A DNA stretch of 5,514 nucleotides from Treponema sp. (GCA_003447785.1 DLYJ01000236.1:1-5514); one strand, 5' to 3'. Shown: positions 1 to 5,514, counted from the stretch's first letter. The notes: a model not told the origin generated them from the letters alone. Numbers and translations: made by a program.

Positions 1-1764
1 CCTCTTTCACAATTCAACGCAAAATCACACGATGCTAAAATGATAATGTGTTACGACAGAAAATGGTCGGACAAAAATTACAAAACCTGGCAGGACTTTT
101 TGACAGACAGTGCAAAAATGCGCGCCTTTATCAAACAGCACGATGATGTTCAGAAATTTATCCTGCACTGCGAAGATTACTGGTATTTTATCTGTACCTT
201 TGCCGCTCTTTTGCAGTCTAAAAAAGAAATTCTTCTTACAGCAAATATCAGCCCTAACTTTATCGCAGAAATCAGGAGTGGAGACAAAACAGTATTTTTG
301 ACAGACCAGCAGGAAGTTGAAGGCAAAAAAATTGAAAATGCTGAATTTATCCCGGATTTGATTCAAAACTCACCGGAGCCGGGCCAGGAAGAAATCATGA
401 CTACTCCAAAAATCGATGCAGATTCAACAAAGATCATGATGTTCACTTCTGGAACTACCGGACATCCTAAGGCAGTTCAACAGCGCCTGACCGAATTTGA
501 AGCCGATAATGCATTTGTAATGAGCCAGTGGGGCGACGAATTTTTAAGCCGCAAACTTGTCGCAACCGTAAGCCAGCACCACATTTACGGGCTTTTGTTT
601 ACGATGATGCTTCCTTTTGCACTGGGAGTTCCTTTTAGACGACGCCGCATCGAATTCCCTGAAGAATTTGAACTTTTTGATGACGAAGAATACATGATTA
701 TCGCAGTACCTGCATTCTTAAAACGCACAAACGCAGAACGAGACGGCAAAAAACTGAATCTGAAAAACCCGTGGATTTTTACAAGCGGCGGCGTTTTAAC
801 ACCGGAAGTTGCAAAGGGAACTGTAGACATCTTTGGATTCTGTCCGCTGGAAGTATATGGTTCAACCGAAACTTCTGGAATCGCATACAGACAGCAGACA
901 AAGGACGGTCAGATCTGGACACCTTTTGCCAACGCAAAAATCTGGAAAAACGACGCAGGCTGTCTGACAATTATTTCTCCATACATCAAGGATCCGGCAG
1001 GTTTTGCAACCGGCGACCTGGTTGATATTCAGGATGACGGACGCTTTATTTTGAAGGGACGTGCGGATTCAATCGTAAAAATCGAAGAAAAACGAATCAG
1101 CGTAACCGAAGTTGAAAACCGTCTTATGCAAAGCGGACTTGTTCTGGACTGCTGTATAGTTCCGATGAGTGACCGCCGTCAGTACCTTGCAGCCGCAGTC
1201 GTATTGAACGAAGAAGGAAAAAATAAATTCAAGGATACGGAAAAATACCTGATAAACAGATATTTTCACGACTATCTCCTGCAGTTTTTTGAAAATGTAG
1301 TTCTCCCAAAAAAATGGAGATTTCTGGACGCGCTTCCTATGGATGTTCAGGGCAAAAAGAAAAAGCCTGTCATTCAAAAGCTTTTTGCGCCACAGAATAT
1401 CCACGGAATTCCGGCAGAAACCGTTTTGCTCCGTCGGGAAAACGGCAGCAACATCGAAGTTGAACTTGAAGTTCTAATTCCGGGAACAAGTGATTATTTT
1501 GACGGTCACTTTCCTGATTTTAAATTATTGCCGGCAGTTGCCCAGATTGACCTGGTTGCCCATTTTGCACAGCGTTATTTTGGAACAAAAGTTTCGATTC
1601 CGGATATTAAACGTTTTAAATTCAGCGACAAACTTTTACCTGACAGCACTGTAGTCTTTAAACTCAAGTTTGAAGGCGAAAAGTCACGCATCAGTTTTGA
1701 AATCACAGACTTTGCCGCAGGGAAAACCTACGCAAGCGGCTCATACACGGCAGAAAAAGAATGA
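1..1764 (+). CDS. AMP-dependent aryl/acyl-ACP ligase fused to a hotdog dehydratase (ApeH-ApeI-like), 5' end outside window
   Basis: Residues are numbered from the Met at base 40. The first ~450 residues form an ANL-superfamily adenylation enzyme: phosphate loop FTSGTTGHPK (135-144), SQHHIYG (178-184), YGSTE (273-277), TGDL (324-327), GRADSIVKIEEKR (340-352), and the C-terminal lysine K439 in QGKK. In APE systems this enzyme activates an aryl acid with ATP and loads it onto an acyl carrier protein in the cytoplasm. Residues ~460-574 are a FabA/FabZ-like hotdog domain with H490 in GHFP and D504, spaced 14 residues apart as in FabA H70/D84. APE ligase and dehydratase are usually separate proteins, as far as I recall. 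The start is probably upstream of the window: the frame is open to base 1, the ATG at 40 has no Shine-Dalgarno, and the extra residues (PLSQFNAKSHDAK) resemble the N-terminus I remember for APE ligases. The stop overlaps the next start as ATGA. The domain calls are firm; the APE role is inferred from context. Confidence 0.88.
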   Translation, partial: PLSQFNAKSHDAKMIMCYDRKWSDKNYKTWQDFLTDSAKMRAFIKQHDDVQKFILHCEDYWYFICTFAALLQSKKEILLTANISPNFIAEIRSGDKTVFLTDQQEVEGKKIENAEFIPDLIQNSPEPGQEEIMTTPKIDADSTKIMMFTSGTTGHPKAVQQRLTEFEADNAFVMSQWGDEFLSRKLVATVSQHHIYGLLFTMMLPFALGVPFRRRRIEFPEEFELFDDEEYMIIAVPAFLKRTNAERDGKKLNLKNPWIFTSGGVLTPEVAKGTVDIFGFCPLEVYGSTETSGIAYRQQTKDGQIWTPFANAKIWKNDAGCLTIISPYIKDPAGFATGDLVDIQDDGRFILKGRADSIVKIEEKRISVTEVENRLMQSGLVLDCCIVPMSDRRQYLAAAVVLNEEGKNKFKDTEKYLINRYFHDYLLQFFENVVLPKKWRFLDALPMDVQGKKKKPVIQKLFAPQNIHGIPAETVLLRRENGSNIEVELEVLIPGTSDYFDGHFPDFKLLPAVAQIDLVAHFAQRYFGTKVSIPDIKRFKFSDKLLPDSTVVFKLKFEGEKSRISFEITDFAAGKTYASGSYTAEKE

Positions 1765-2531
1765 GCGAATATAAACCTGCACTTTTAATTCCTGTTTACC
1801 GGCACGGAAAAGCCTGCCGGAAGATGATAGATTCAATTTCTCCCTGGTGCATTCAGCATGATATAAAAATTATACTCGTCGACGACGGAAACACAGCCGA
1901 AGAACGCTCCATTCTCCAGCAAATTGAATCCAAATACCCTTCCCTCATAATTCTTTTGACGATGAAAAAAAACGGCGGAAAAGGTGCTGCCTTTAAGGCA
2001 GGCGTCCTCCATGCAGATTCCCTCGGATTTACACACGTTCTGCAAATTGATGCAGACGGTCAGCACGATTTTGGAGCAGCAGGACTTTTCTTTGAACAGT
2101 CAGAACAAAATCCCGAAGACTTAATCTGCGGTTATCCGGCCTACGACGAAACAGCCCCGGGACACCGTAAAAACGGACGCAAATTTGCAAACACATGGTG
2201 CTCTGTCGTAACCTGGAAAAAAGGAATTAAAGACGGGCTGTGCGGATTCCGGGTGTATCCGGTTAAAAAAACTGCACGCTACTTAAAAACACATTTCATA
2301 GACTTGCGGATGGGTTTTGACATAGAAATTTTAGTTAAGCTCATCTGGAGCGGAATGAATTTTAAATTCTTCCCGGTGGGAGTTACTTATCCTTCTGACG
2401 GAATTTCAAACTTTCACCTCTTCCGCGACAATGTCCGTATAAGCTGGGTTTTTACACGCCTTTGCATCGGAATGATTTTTAGAATTCCACTTTTGTTGTG
2501 GAGGACACTCCGTGAACTGGTACGAGGTTAA
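1761..2531 (+). CDS. Family 2 glycosyltransferase (ApeJ N-terminal-half-like)
   Basis: This is a 256-residue GT-A fold, family 2 glycosyltransferase. The sequence shows the nucleotide-binding start ALLIPVYRHG (7-16), VDDG (40-43), NGGKGAA (71-77), the metal-binding DXD within DADGQHD (97-103), DGLCGFRVYP (158-167) and the helix MGFDIEILVKLIW (184-196), whose acidic residues include the likely base. The tail (about 220-256, RDNVRISW followed by a hydrophobic GMIFRIPLLLW stretch) may touch the membrane. The start overlaps the upstream stop as ATGA with only a weak purine run before it, so translation is probably coupled. The 3' end overlaps the acyltransferase gene by 20 bases. In proteobacterial APE clusters a GT2 domain is commonly fused to an LPLAT acyltransferase in one protein, and these two genes look like the two halves encoded separately. 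The sugar donor and acceptor cannot be read from sequence. The likely role is building or decorating the lipid anchor of the polyene. Confidence 0.88.
   Translation: MSEYKPALLIPVYRHGKACRKMIDSISPWCIQHDIKIILVDDGNTAEERSILQQIESKYPSLIILLTMKKNGGKGAAFKAGVLHADSLGFTHVLQIDADGQHDFGAAGLFFEQSEQNPEDLICGYPAYDETAPGHRKNGRKFANTWCSVVTWKKGIKDGLCGFRVYPVKKTARYLKTHFIDLRMGFDIEILVKLIWSGMNFKFFPVGVTYPSDGISNFHLFRDNVRISWVFTRLCIGMIFRIPLLLWRTLRELVRG
2500..2504 (+). promoter_or_regulatory. Shine-Dalgarno site deciding the GTG start of the acyltransferase
   Basis: GGAGG at 2500-2504 ends seven bases before GTG 2512-2514, inside the coding region of the glycosyltransferase. It is the strongest ribosome-binding site in the window. 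It supports the GTG start, and the protein it gives begins with an N-terminus (NWYEVKEKSK) that fits the family. Confidence 0.75.
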
Positions 2532-3459
2532 GGAAAAATCCAAAATCGGGCTCGGGTACAAAATCATGTTTGTACTCTTAAAAATCACGCCCGCAGTTTT
2601 TATGCGGATTCTCGCCTTTCCGGTGGGCTTTTTTTACTGGCTTTTTGCCCCGTCTGCACGCCATGTTTCAAAAGCGTTTTTACAGACAGTCAGCTCATGC
2701 CGTCAAACCGGTGATTCAGACAGAGGCGCTAAAAATTCAACACTTGCACATTTTATTTCCTTTGCCCTCAACCTTGTTGAAAACGTTCAGAGCTGGGGCG
2801 GAAAATTTTCCTTTAAGGACGTAATCTGGCAGGACGACGATGTTGCAGACCTTGTCAAAAACATCAATGCCGGAAAGGGCTGTCTCTGCCTTGTAAGCCA
2901 TCTGGGAAACGCTCAGCTTATGCGCGCTCTGGCAAGCGAAAACCAGGCCGGAACTGCCAGAAAAATGAGCGTAACTTCAATTACGGACACAAAAATAACA
3001 GGCGGATTCGTAAAACTCATAAATTCAATCAATCCTGATTCAAGCCTGAATGTAATTTCTTCAGACGAAATCGGGCCTGAGACAATCATAATTCTACAGG
3101 AACGTCTTGAAAAAGGCGAACTCGTCGTCATCGCAGGCGACAGAATCAGCGCAAACACAGACCGCACCTTGAATTCAACCTTTATGAATAAGACGGCGCG
3201 CTTTCCTTACGGCGTTTTTCTGCTCGTCTCACTTTTGAACGTGCCTTCGTATTTTATCGGCGGCCTGCGGCAAAAGGATTTTTCCCTCAAACCAAAGTAC
3301 CAGATGTTTGTTAAAAAAATTCCTTACGATTTTAACTGCCCGCGCAGGGAACGGGCGGAACGGATTCAAAAAACCTGCGATTTTTACAGTTCGGCCCTGG
3401 AGCACTTTGCAAAACAAAAACCATATCAGTGGTACAATTTTTTTGACTTCTGGCAATAA
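2512..3459 (+). CDS. LpxL/HtrB-type lysophospholipid acyltransferase (ApeJ C-terminal-half-like)
   Basis: This 315-residue protein belongs to the lauroyl/myristoyl acyltransferase-like LPLAT group (the COG4261 type often attached to GT2 enzymes in APE clusters). Visible features are the N-terminal WYEVKEK, a hydrophobic segment at ~16-46 (IMFVLLKITPAVFMRILAF and onward) that likely binds the inner membrane, SARHVSKAFL (48-57), the active-site block CLVSHLGNAQ (126-135) with the expected catalytic H130, and VVIAGDRIS (205-213) followed by FPYGVFLLV (231-239), which match the second conserved block of the family. The HX4(D/E) dyad reads HX4Q: residue 135 is glutamine (CAG 2914-2916). The start is a GTG with a good Shine-Dalgarno, overlapping the glycosyltransferase gene by 20 bases. 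The predicted role is acyl transfer from acyl-ACP or acyl-CoA to a glycolipid or polyene acceptor at the inner membrane. Substrate is unknown. Confidence 0.85.
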   Translation: MNWYEVKEKSKIGLGYKIMFVLLKITPAVFMRILAFPVGFFYWLFAPSARHVSKAFLQTVSSCRQTGDSDRGAKNSTLAHFISFALNLVENVQSWGGKFSFKDVIWQDDDVADLVKNINAGKGCLCLVSHLGNAQLMRALASENQAGTARKMSVTSITDTKITGGFVKLINSINPDSSLNVISSDEIGPETIIILQERLEKGELVVIAGDRISANTDRTLNSTFMNKTARFPYGVFLLVSLLNVPSYFIGGLRQKDFSLKPKYQMFVKKIPYDFNCPRRERAERIQKTCDFYSSALEHFAKQKPYQWYNFFDFWQ

Positions 3460-3470
3460 AAACTCAAAAT

Positions 3471-3504
3471 TTGACCTTTCATTAAGTTCATTATCTTATA
3501 TAAT
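3471..3504 (+). promoter_or_regulatory. Candidate internal promoter directly abutting the thioesterase start
   Basis: The 51-base gap between acyltransferase and thioesterase holds a perfect TATAAT at 3499-3504, six bases before the ATG at 3511. With the usual hexamer placement (-12 to -7), the predicted transcription start is base 3511. The -35 is imperfect: CTTTCA at 3476-3481 gives 17-base spacing but only three matches to TTGACA, while the better TTGACC at 3471-3476 is 22 bases from TATAAT and 17 bases from the weaker TCTTAT (3494-3499). No Shine-Dalgarno precedes the ATG. The region is very A/T-rich, so a chance match is possible. Confidence 0.4.
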
Positions 3505-3510
3505 AAAAAA

Positions 3511-3948
3511 ATGGAAACAAAATTTCTGGAAAACACAGTTGAATTTAAAATCGATTTTTTTGAAGTAGATTCCATGCGGATTGTCTGGCACGGAAACTAC
3601 ATCAATTATTTTGAGCGCGCACGCTGCGCCTTTCTGGACAAAATCGGTTACAACTACATTGCGATGGAAGAATCCGGCTACATCTTTCCGGTAACAGAAG
3701 TTAAATGCAAATACGTCAAGTCGCTCCACTTCGGAGACATATGCCGCGCCAAGGCAATCCTGGTCGAATACGAAAACATGATTAAATTCAATTTTGAATT
3801 ATACAACGCAAAGACCGGCGAACTTACCACAAAGGGCTCGGTAAGCCAGATGTGTATTGACGCAAAGACCGGCGAAACTCAGTTTGTCTGCCCGCAAATC
3901 TGGCGCGACAAGGTAGAAAAATGCATTAAGGAAGGCGGACTTAAATGA
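3511..3948 (+). CDS. 4-hydroxybenzoyl-CoA-type hotdog thioesterase (ApeK-like)
   Basis: This 145-residue, single-hotdog-domain protein is of normal family length. It carries the block FFEVDSMRIVWHGNYINYFE followed by RARCAFLDKIGY. D20 aligns with the catalytic Asp17 of Pseudomonas 4-hydroxybenzoyl-CoA thioesterase (D-P-A-G-I-V there, D-S-M-R-I-V here). The family hydrolyses acyl-CoA or acyl-ACP thioesters in the cytoplasm, usually as tetramers. In APE clusters a thioesterase of this kind sits just after the glycosyltransferase/acyltransferase gene, as here, and is thought to act on carrier-bound intermediates or release misprimed chains. The ATG at 3511 is chosen because the hotdog motif begins only about 10 residues later. 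There is no Shine-Dalgarno, and the mRNA may be leaderless from the adjacent promoter. The 3' end overlaps the ketosynthase start as ATGA. A generic acyl-CoA thioesterase role outside the pathway is possible but less likely given the operon. Confidence 0.87.
   Translation: METKFLENTVEFKIDFFEVDSMRIVWHGNYINYFERARCAFLDKIGYNYIAMEESGYIFPVTEVKCKYVKSLHFGDICRAKAILVEYENMIKFNFELYNAKTGELTTKGSVSQMCIDAKTGETQFVCPQIWRDKVEKCIKEGGLK
3806..3876 (+). repeat. 17-base perfect direct repeat inside the thioesterase gene
   Basis: ACGCAAAGACCGGCGAA occurs at 3806-3822 and again at 3860-3876, exactly 54 bases (18 codons) apart and in the same frame. Each copy encodes AKTGE, at residues 100-104 and 118-122. The two copies probably form equivalent turns between neighbouring beta strands. 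The nucleotide identity may reflect codon preference rather than duplication. Confidence 0.6.
3928..3935 (+). promoter_or_regulatory. Shine-Dalgarno site for the ketosynthase
   Basis: AAGGAAGG at 3928-3935 lies nine bases before ATG 3945, within the end of the thioesterase gene. Together with the ATGA overlap it supports the chosen start and translational coupling. Confidence 0.6.
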
Positions 3949-5144
3949 CAAAAACCTTTTTAAGCCGGCCGGCTTTTATCTGTGCCGCAGGGTCCAGCGC
4001 AGATACTGATTCCTTTGTTAATAATCTCAAAACCGCAAACCGCGCAGGAATCAAAAAAGTTGAATGTTCACTCGCCGGACAATCAGGCGTAAAATCTTTT
4101 TTTGTGGGAAAGGTTGACGACAGCCTCCTGAAGCCCACCGGCGATAAATACAATACACGCACCCTCGAATTATTGAATTTTGCCCTTTCCCAGCTCAAAG
4201 ACACTGCCAAGACAGCCGTTGAGCGTTACGGAGCTGAACGGGTTGCCGTCTGCATCGGACAGTGCGATAACGGAAGTGCACTTTCTTTTGCTGCCCACAA
4301 AAAGTTTTTTACAGACGGAAAATTTGATAAAGAATATGAATTAAAAATGCAGGGCGCAGACTATGTTGCAACCTTTGCACAAAAAGTTCTCGGAACAAAG
4401 GGTCCGGCCCTTTCTTTTGCCACAGCATGTTCTTCCAGCGCAAGCGCAATTATCAAAGCCCGCCAGCTTATTGAATCAAAACTGGCCGACGCTGTAATCT
4501 GCGGAGGCGTAGACATTGCTTCTGACACAGTTCTCCTCGGGTTTGACAGTCTGGAAGCAGTAAGCCACAATATGACAAATCCGTTTTCCAAAAACCGTGA
4601 CGGAATCAACCTTGGCGAAGGAGCAGCCCTCTTTGTTTTGAGCCGCGATGACCTAGACAATCAGAAAATTATCCTTGCAGGCTGCGGCGAAAGCTCTGAC
4701 GCAAGCCATCTTACCGCACCGCTCGCCGACGGAAGCGGAGCCCGGAGCGCAATGCAAAAAGCACTGGACCAGGCAGGACTTAAGCCTTCACAAATTGACT
4801 ACATCAACATGCACGGTACAGGAACACGTCTTAACGACAGCATGGAGTCCTTTGGCGTGGATCTTGTTTTTAAGGAATACAAAGTTCCGGTCAGCACAAC
4901 AAAACCTTTAACCGGCCACACCCTGGGAGCCGCAGCCGCCCTCGAACTTGCCGTTTGTTTTTACGCAATAAAAAATCAGTTTTTACCTGTTCAAGGCTGG
5001 GACGGACAATTTGATGACGACCTTCCAAAATTGAATATTGTAAGTTCACCTGATGTTGCGTCTGAAAAACCGCTACAATGCTGCATGAGCAACAGCTTTG
5101 CCTTTGGCGGAGCAAACGCAAGCGTGATAATAAGGACAGAATAA
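3945..5144 (+). CDS. Beta-ketoacyl-ACP synthase, FabF/FabB-like (APE-type ketosynthase)
   Basis: This is a 399-residue thiolase-fold condensing enzyme of full family length. The catalytic set is intact: C162 in TACSSSASA, H290 in MHGTGT, K320 in STTKPLTGH, and H325 in GHTLGAA. It also has GGVD (187-190), NPFSKNRDGINLGEGAA (212-228) and the C-terminal NSFAFGGANAS (383-393). It should catalyse decarboxylative Claisen condensation of a malonyl-ACP unit with the growing acyl chain in the cytoplasm. Having the nucleophilic cysteine, it reads as an active elongating ketosynthase rather than a chain-length factor. The N-terminus (FLSRPAFICAAGSS) and the insertion around YELKMQGADYVA resemble the ketosynthases of APE clusters more than housekeeping FabF, in my memory. 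Which APE ketosynthase (ApeO, ApeC or ApeR type) it matches cannot be settled here. It overlaps the thioesterase by ATGA and is the last gene of the operon; the next gene is convergent, 13 bases away. Confidence 0.92.
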   Translation: MTKTFLSRPAFICAAGSSADTDSFVNNLKTANRAGIKKVECSLAGQSGVKSFFVGKVDDSLLKPTGDKYNTRTLELLNFALSQLKDTAKTAVERYGAERVAVCIGQCDNGSALSFAAHKKFFTDGKFDKEYELKMQGADYVATFAQKVLGTKGPALSFATACSSSASAIIKARQLIESKLADAVICGGVDIASDTVLLGFDSLEAVSHNMTNPFSKNRDGINLGEGAALFVLSRDDLDNQKIILAGCGESSDASHLTAPLADGSGARSAMQKALDQAGLKPSQIDYINMHGTGTRLNDSMESFGVDLVFKEYKVPVSTTKPLTGHTLGAAAALELAVCFYAIKNQFLPVQGWDGQFDDDLPKLNIVSSPDVASEKPLQCCMSNSFAFGGANASVIIRTE

Positions 5145-5167
5145 AAAAGAAGGACAATTAGTCTTTC
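5143..5167 (-). terminator. Weak candidate intrinsic terminator for the HipA-like gene
   Basis: GAAGGAC (5149-5155) and GTCTTTC (5161-5167) form a seven-position stem with a five-base loop between the two convergent stop codons. Read on the minus strand, the stem has six of seven pairs (one A-C mismatch) and is followed by six T residues (complement of 5143-5148), the layout of a rho-independent terminator. It is short and low in G+C. On the plus strand the mismatch becomes a G-U wobble but no T tract follows, so I see no clear terminator for the plus-strand operon. Confidence 0.35.
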
Positions 5168-5514
5168 ATAAGGCGCCCGCACCGCTCTTCAATAAGGCTG
5201 CAGTAGTTTGTTTGAAGTTCATCAGAAATAAAAGGCGATTTTGCCACTTCCAGCAAAACATTTTTTTTGGAAACAAGGCGTTCTATCATTTTTTCAGCGG
5301 CTTTCAGGGGAATTTTTATATTCTGCGCAAAAATTAAAAAATCCTTGCGCGTCAAACGGGATTTTTTTCCGTTCATAGTAAGGGCCGTTTCTTCCTTATC
5401 TGAAGGCATGAGGATATTTACTGGAAGCAAATCATAAGCTCTGGCTAGTTCCCATTCACCACTTTGCTGATTATGGATTAAAGAAAAATTTTTTAAATGC
5501 ATATCGGAGTTGCC
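5158..5514 (-). CDS. HipA-like serine/threonine kinase, C-terminal part (5' end outside window)
   Basis: The minus-strand frame is open from the window edge to TAA at 5160-5158, giving 118 residues. The first visible residues are GNSDMHLKNFSLI, the catalytic loop of HipA-family kinases: D4 and N9 correspond to the Asp and Asn of the DxxxxN loop (E. coli HipA D309/N314). AYDLLPV supplies D28, equivalent to the metal-binding D332, spaced one residue further away than in E. coli. ALTMNGKKSRLTRKDF follows, as is common in shorter HipA-like proteins. The internal Met at 5502 lies inside the catalytic loop, so it cannot be the true start. HipA-family kinases phosphorylate targets such as aminoacyl-tRNA synthetases and are held in check by a HipB-type partner, often encoded just upstream; that region is not visible. 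No functional link to the pigment operon is evident. Kinase family is well supported; toxin activity is inferred. Confidence 0.87.
   Translation of the reverse strand, partial: GNSDMHLKNFSLIHNQQSGEWELARAYDLLPVNILMPSDKEETALTMNGKKSRLTRKDFLIFAQNIKIPLKAAEKMIERLVSKKNVLLEVAKSPFISDELQTNYCSLIEERCGRLMKD

Noticed and set aside
2..43. End of a separate upstream gene (frame 2, stopping at TGA 41-43, overlapping ATG 40 as ATGA)
   Set aside because: Only 13 codons are visible, with less typical codons (CTA, ACG). Frame 1 is open to the window edge and encodes residues that fit an APE-ligase N-terminus, so the ligase probably starts further upstream and the ATGA is coincidental.
25..366. Minus-strand open frame of 113 codons
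   Set aside because: It lies opposite the ligase gene and encodes a Phe/Cys-rich product without recognisable motifs, typical of the antisense of A-rich coding sequence.
3460..3510. Terminator between acyltransferase and thioesterase
   Set aside because: I found no G+C-containing hairpin followed by a T run in the gap, only A/T-rich near-palindromes.
3308..3568. Plus-strand open frame of 86 codons spanning the acyltransferase end and thioesterase start
   Set aside because: It overlaps two well-supported genes in another frame and shows no family motif.
5158..5502. HipA-like gene starting at the ATG complementary to 5500-5502
   Set aside because: The residues before it (GNSD) complete the catalytic loop and the frame runs off the window, so this Met is internal.
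1..5514. CRISPR array, tRNA/rRNA gene, riboswitch or insertion sequence
   Set aside because: No regularly spaced repeats, no cloverleaf or rRNA-like stretches, and no transposase or terminal inverted repeats were seen. Nearly all bases are in assigned coding frames.

Overview
The window holds part of a densely packed plus-strand operon that looks like an aryl polyene (APE)-type pigment or glycolipid assembly line. It is followed by the 3' end of an unrelated, convergent HipA-like kinase gene. Gene order is: an AMP-dependent aryl/acyl ligase fused to a hotdog dehydratase (1-1764, 5' end outside the window), a family 2 glycosyltransferase (1761-2531), an LpxL/HtrB-type acyltransferase (2512-3459), a 4-hydroxybenzoyl-CoA-type thioesterase (3511-3948) and a catalytically complete beta-ketoacyl-ACP synthase (3945-5144). 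On the minus strand, 5158-5514 is the C-terminal part of a HipA-family kinase.

The order ligase, dehydratase, glycosyltransferase/acyltransferase, thioesterase matches the apeH-I-J-K order I recall from proteobacterial APE clusters. From established knowledge of APE systems, the ligase would load an aryl starter (4-hydroxybenzoate type) onto an acyl carrier protein. The ketosynthase, a ketoreductase and the dehydratases would then build the conjugated polyene. The thioesterase would act on carrier-bound or CoA-bound intermediates, and the glycosyltransferase/acyltransferase pair would build or decorate the lipid anchor. The carrier proteins, ketoreductase, second dehydratase, chain-length-factor-type partner ketosynthase, LolA-like protein and MMPL exporter are not in the window. 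If present, they must lie upstream or elsewhere, because the operon ends at 5144 against a convergent gene.

The genes are tightly coupled: ATGA stop/start overlaps at 1761-1764 and 3945-3948, and a 20-base overlap at 2512-2531. The only gap inside the operon is the 51 bases at 3460-3510. It carries a TATAAT box placed so that transcription could begin at the thioesterase ATG itself. No stretch over about 300 bases lacks a gene.

The organism is inferred only from composition. A/T-leaning sequence, strong preference for AAA, GAA, GGA and GCA codons, and the general look of the proteins suggest a host-associated spirochaete of the Treponema type (roughly even odds). A Bacteroidetes-like or other gut anaerobe is not excluded. 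APE clusters are best known from Proteobacteria and Bacteroidetes, so the phylum is worth confirming. Points deserving attention are the ligase-dehydratase fusion with altered dehydratase active-site neighbours, a glutamine in place of the acidic residue of the acyltransferase HX4(D/E) dyad, the separate glycosyltransferase and acyltransferase genes, and the possibly leaderless thioesterase.
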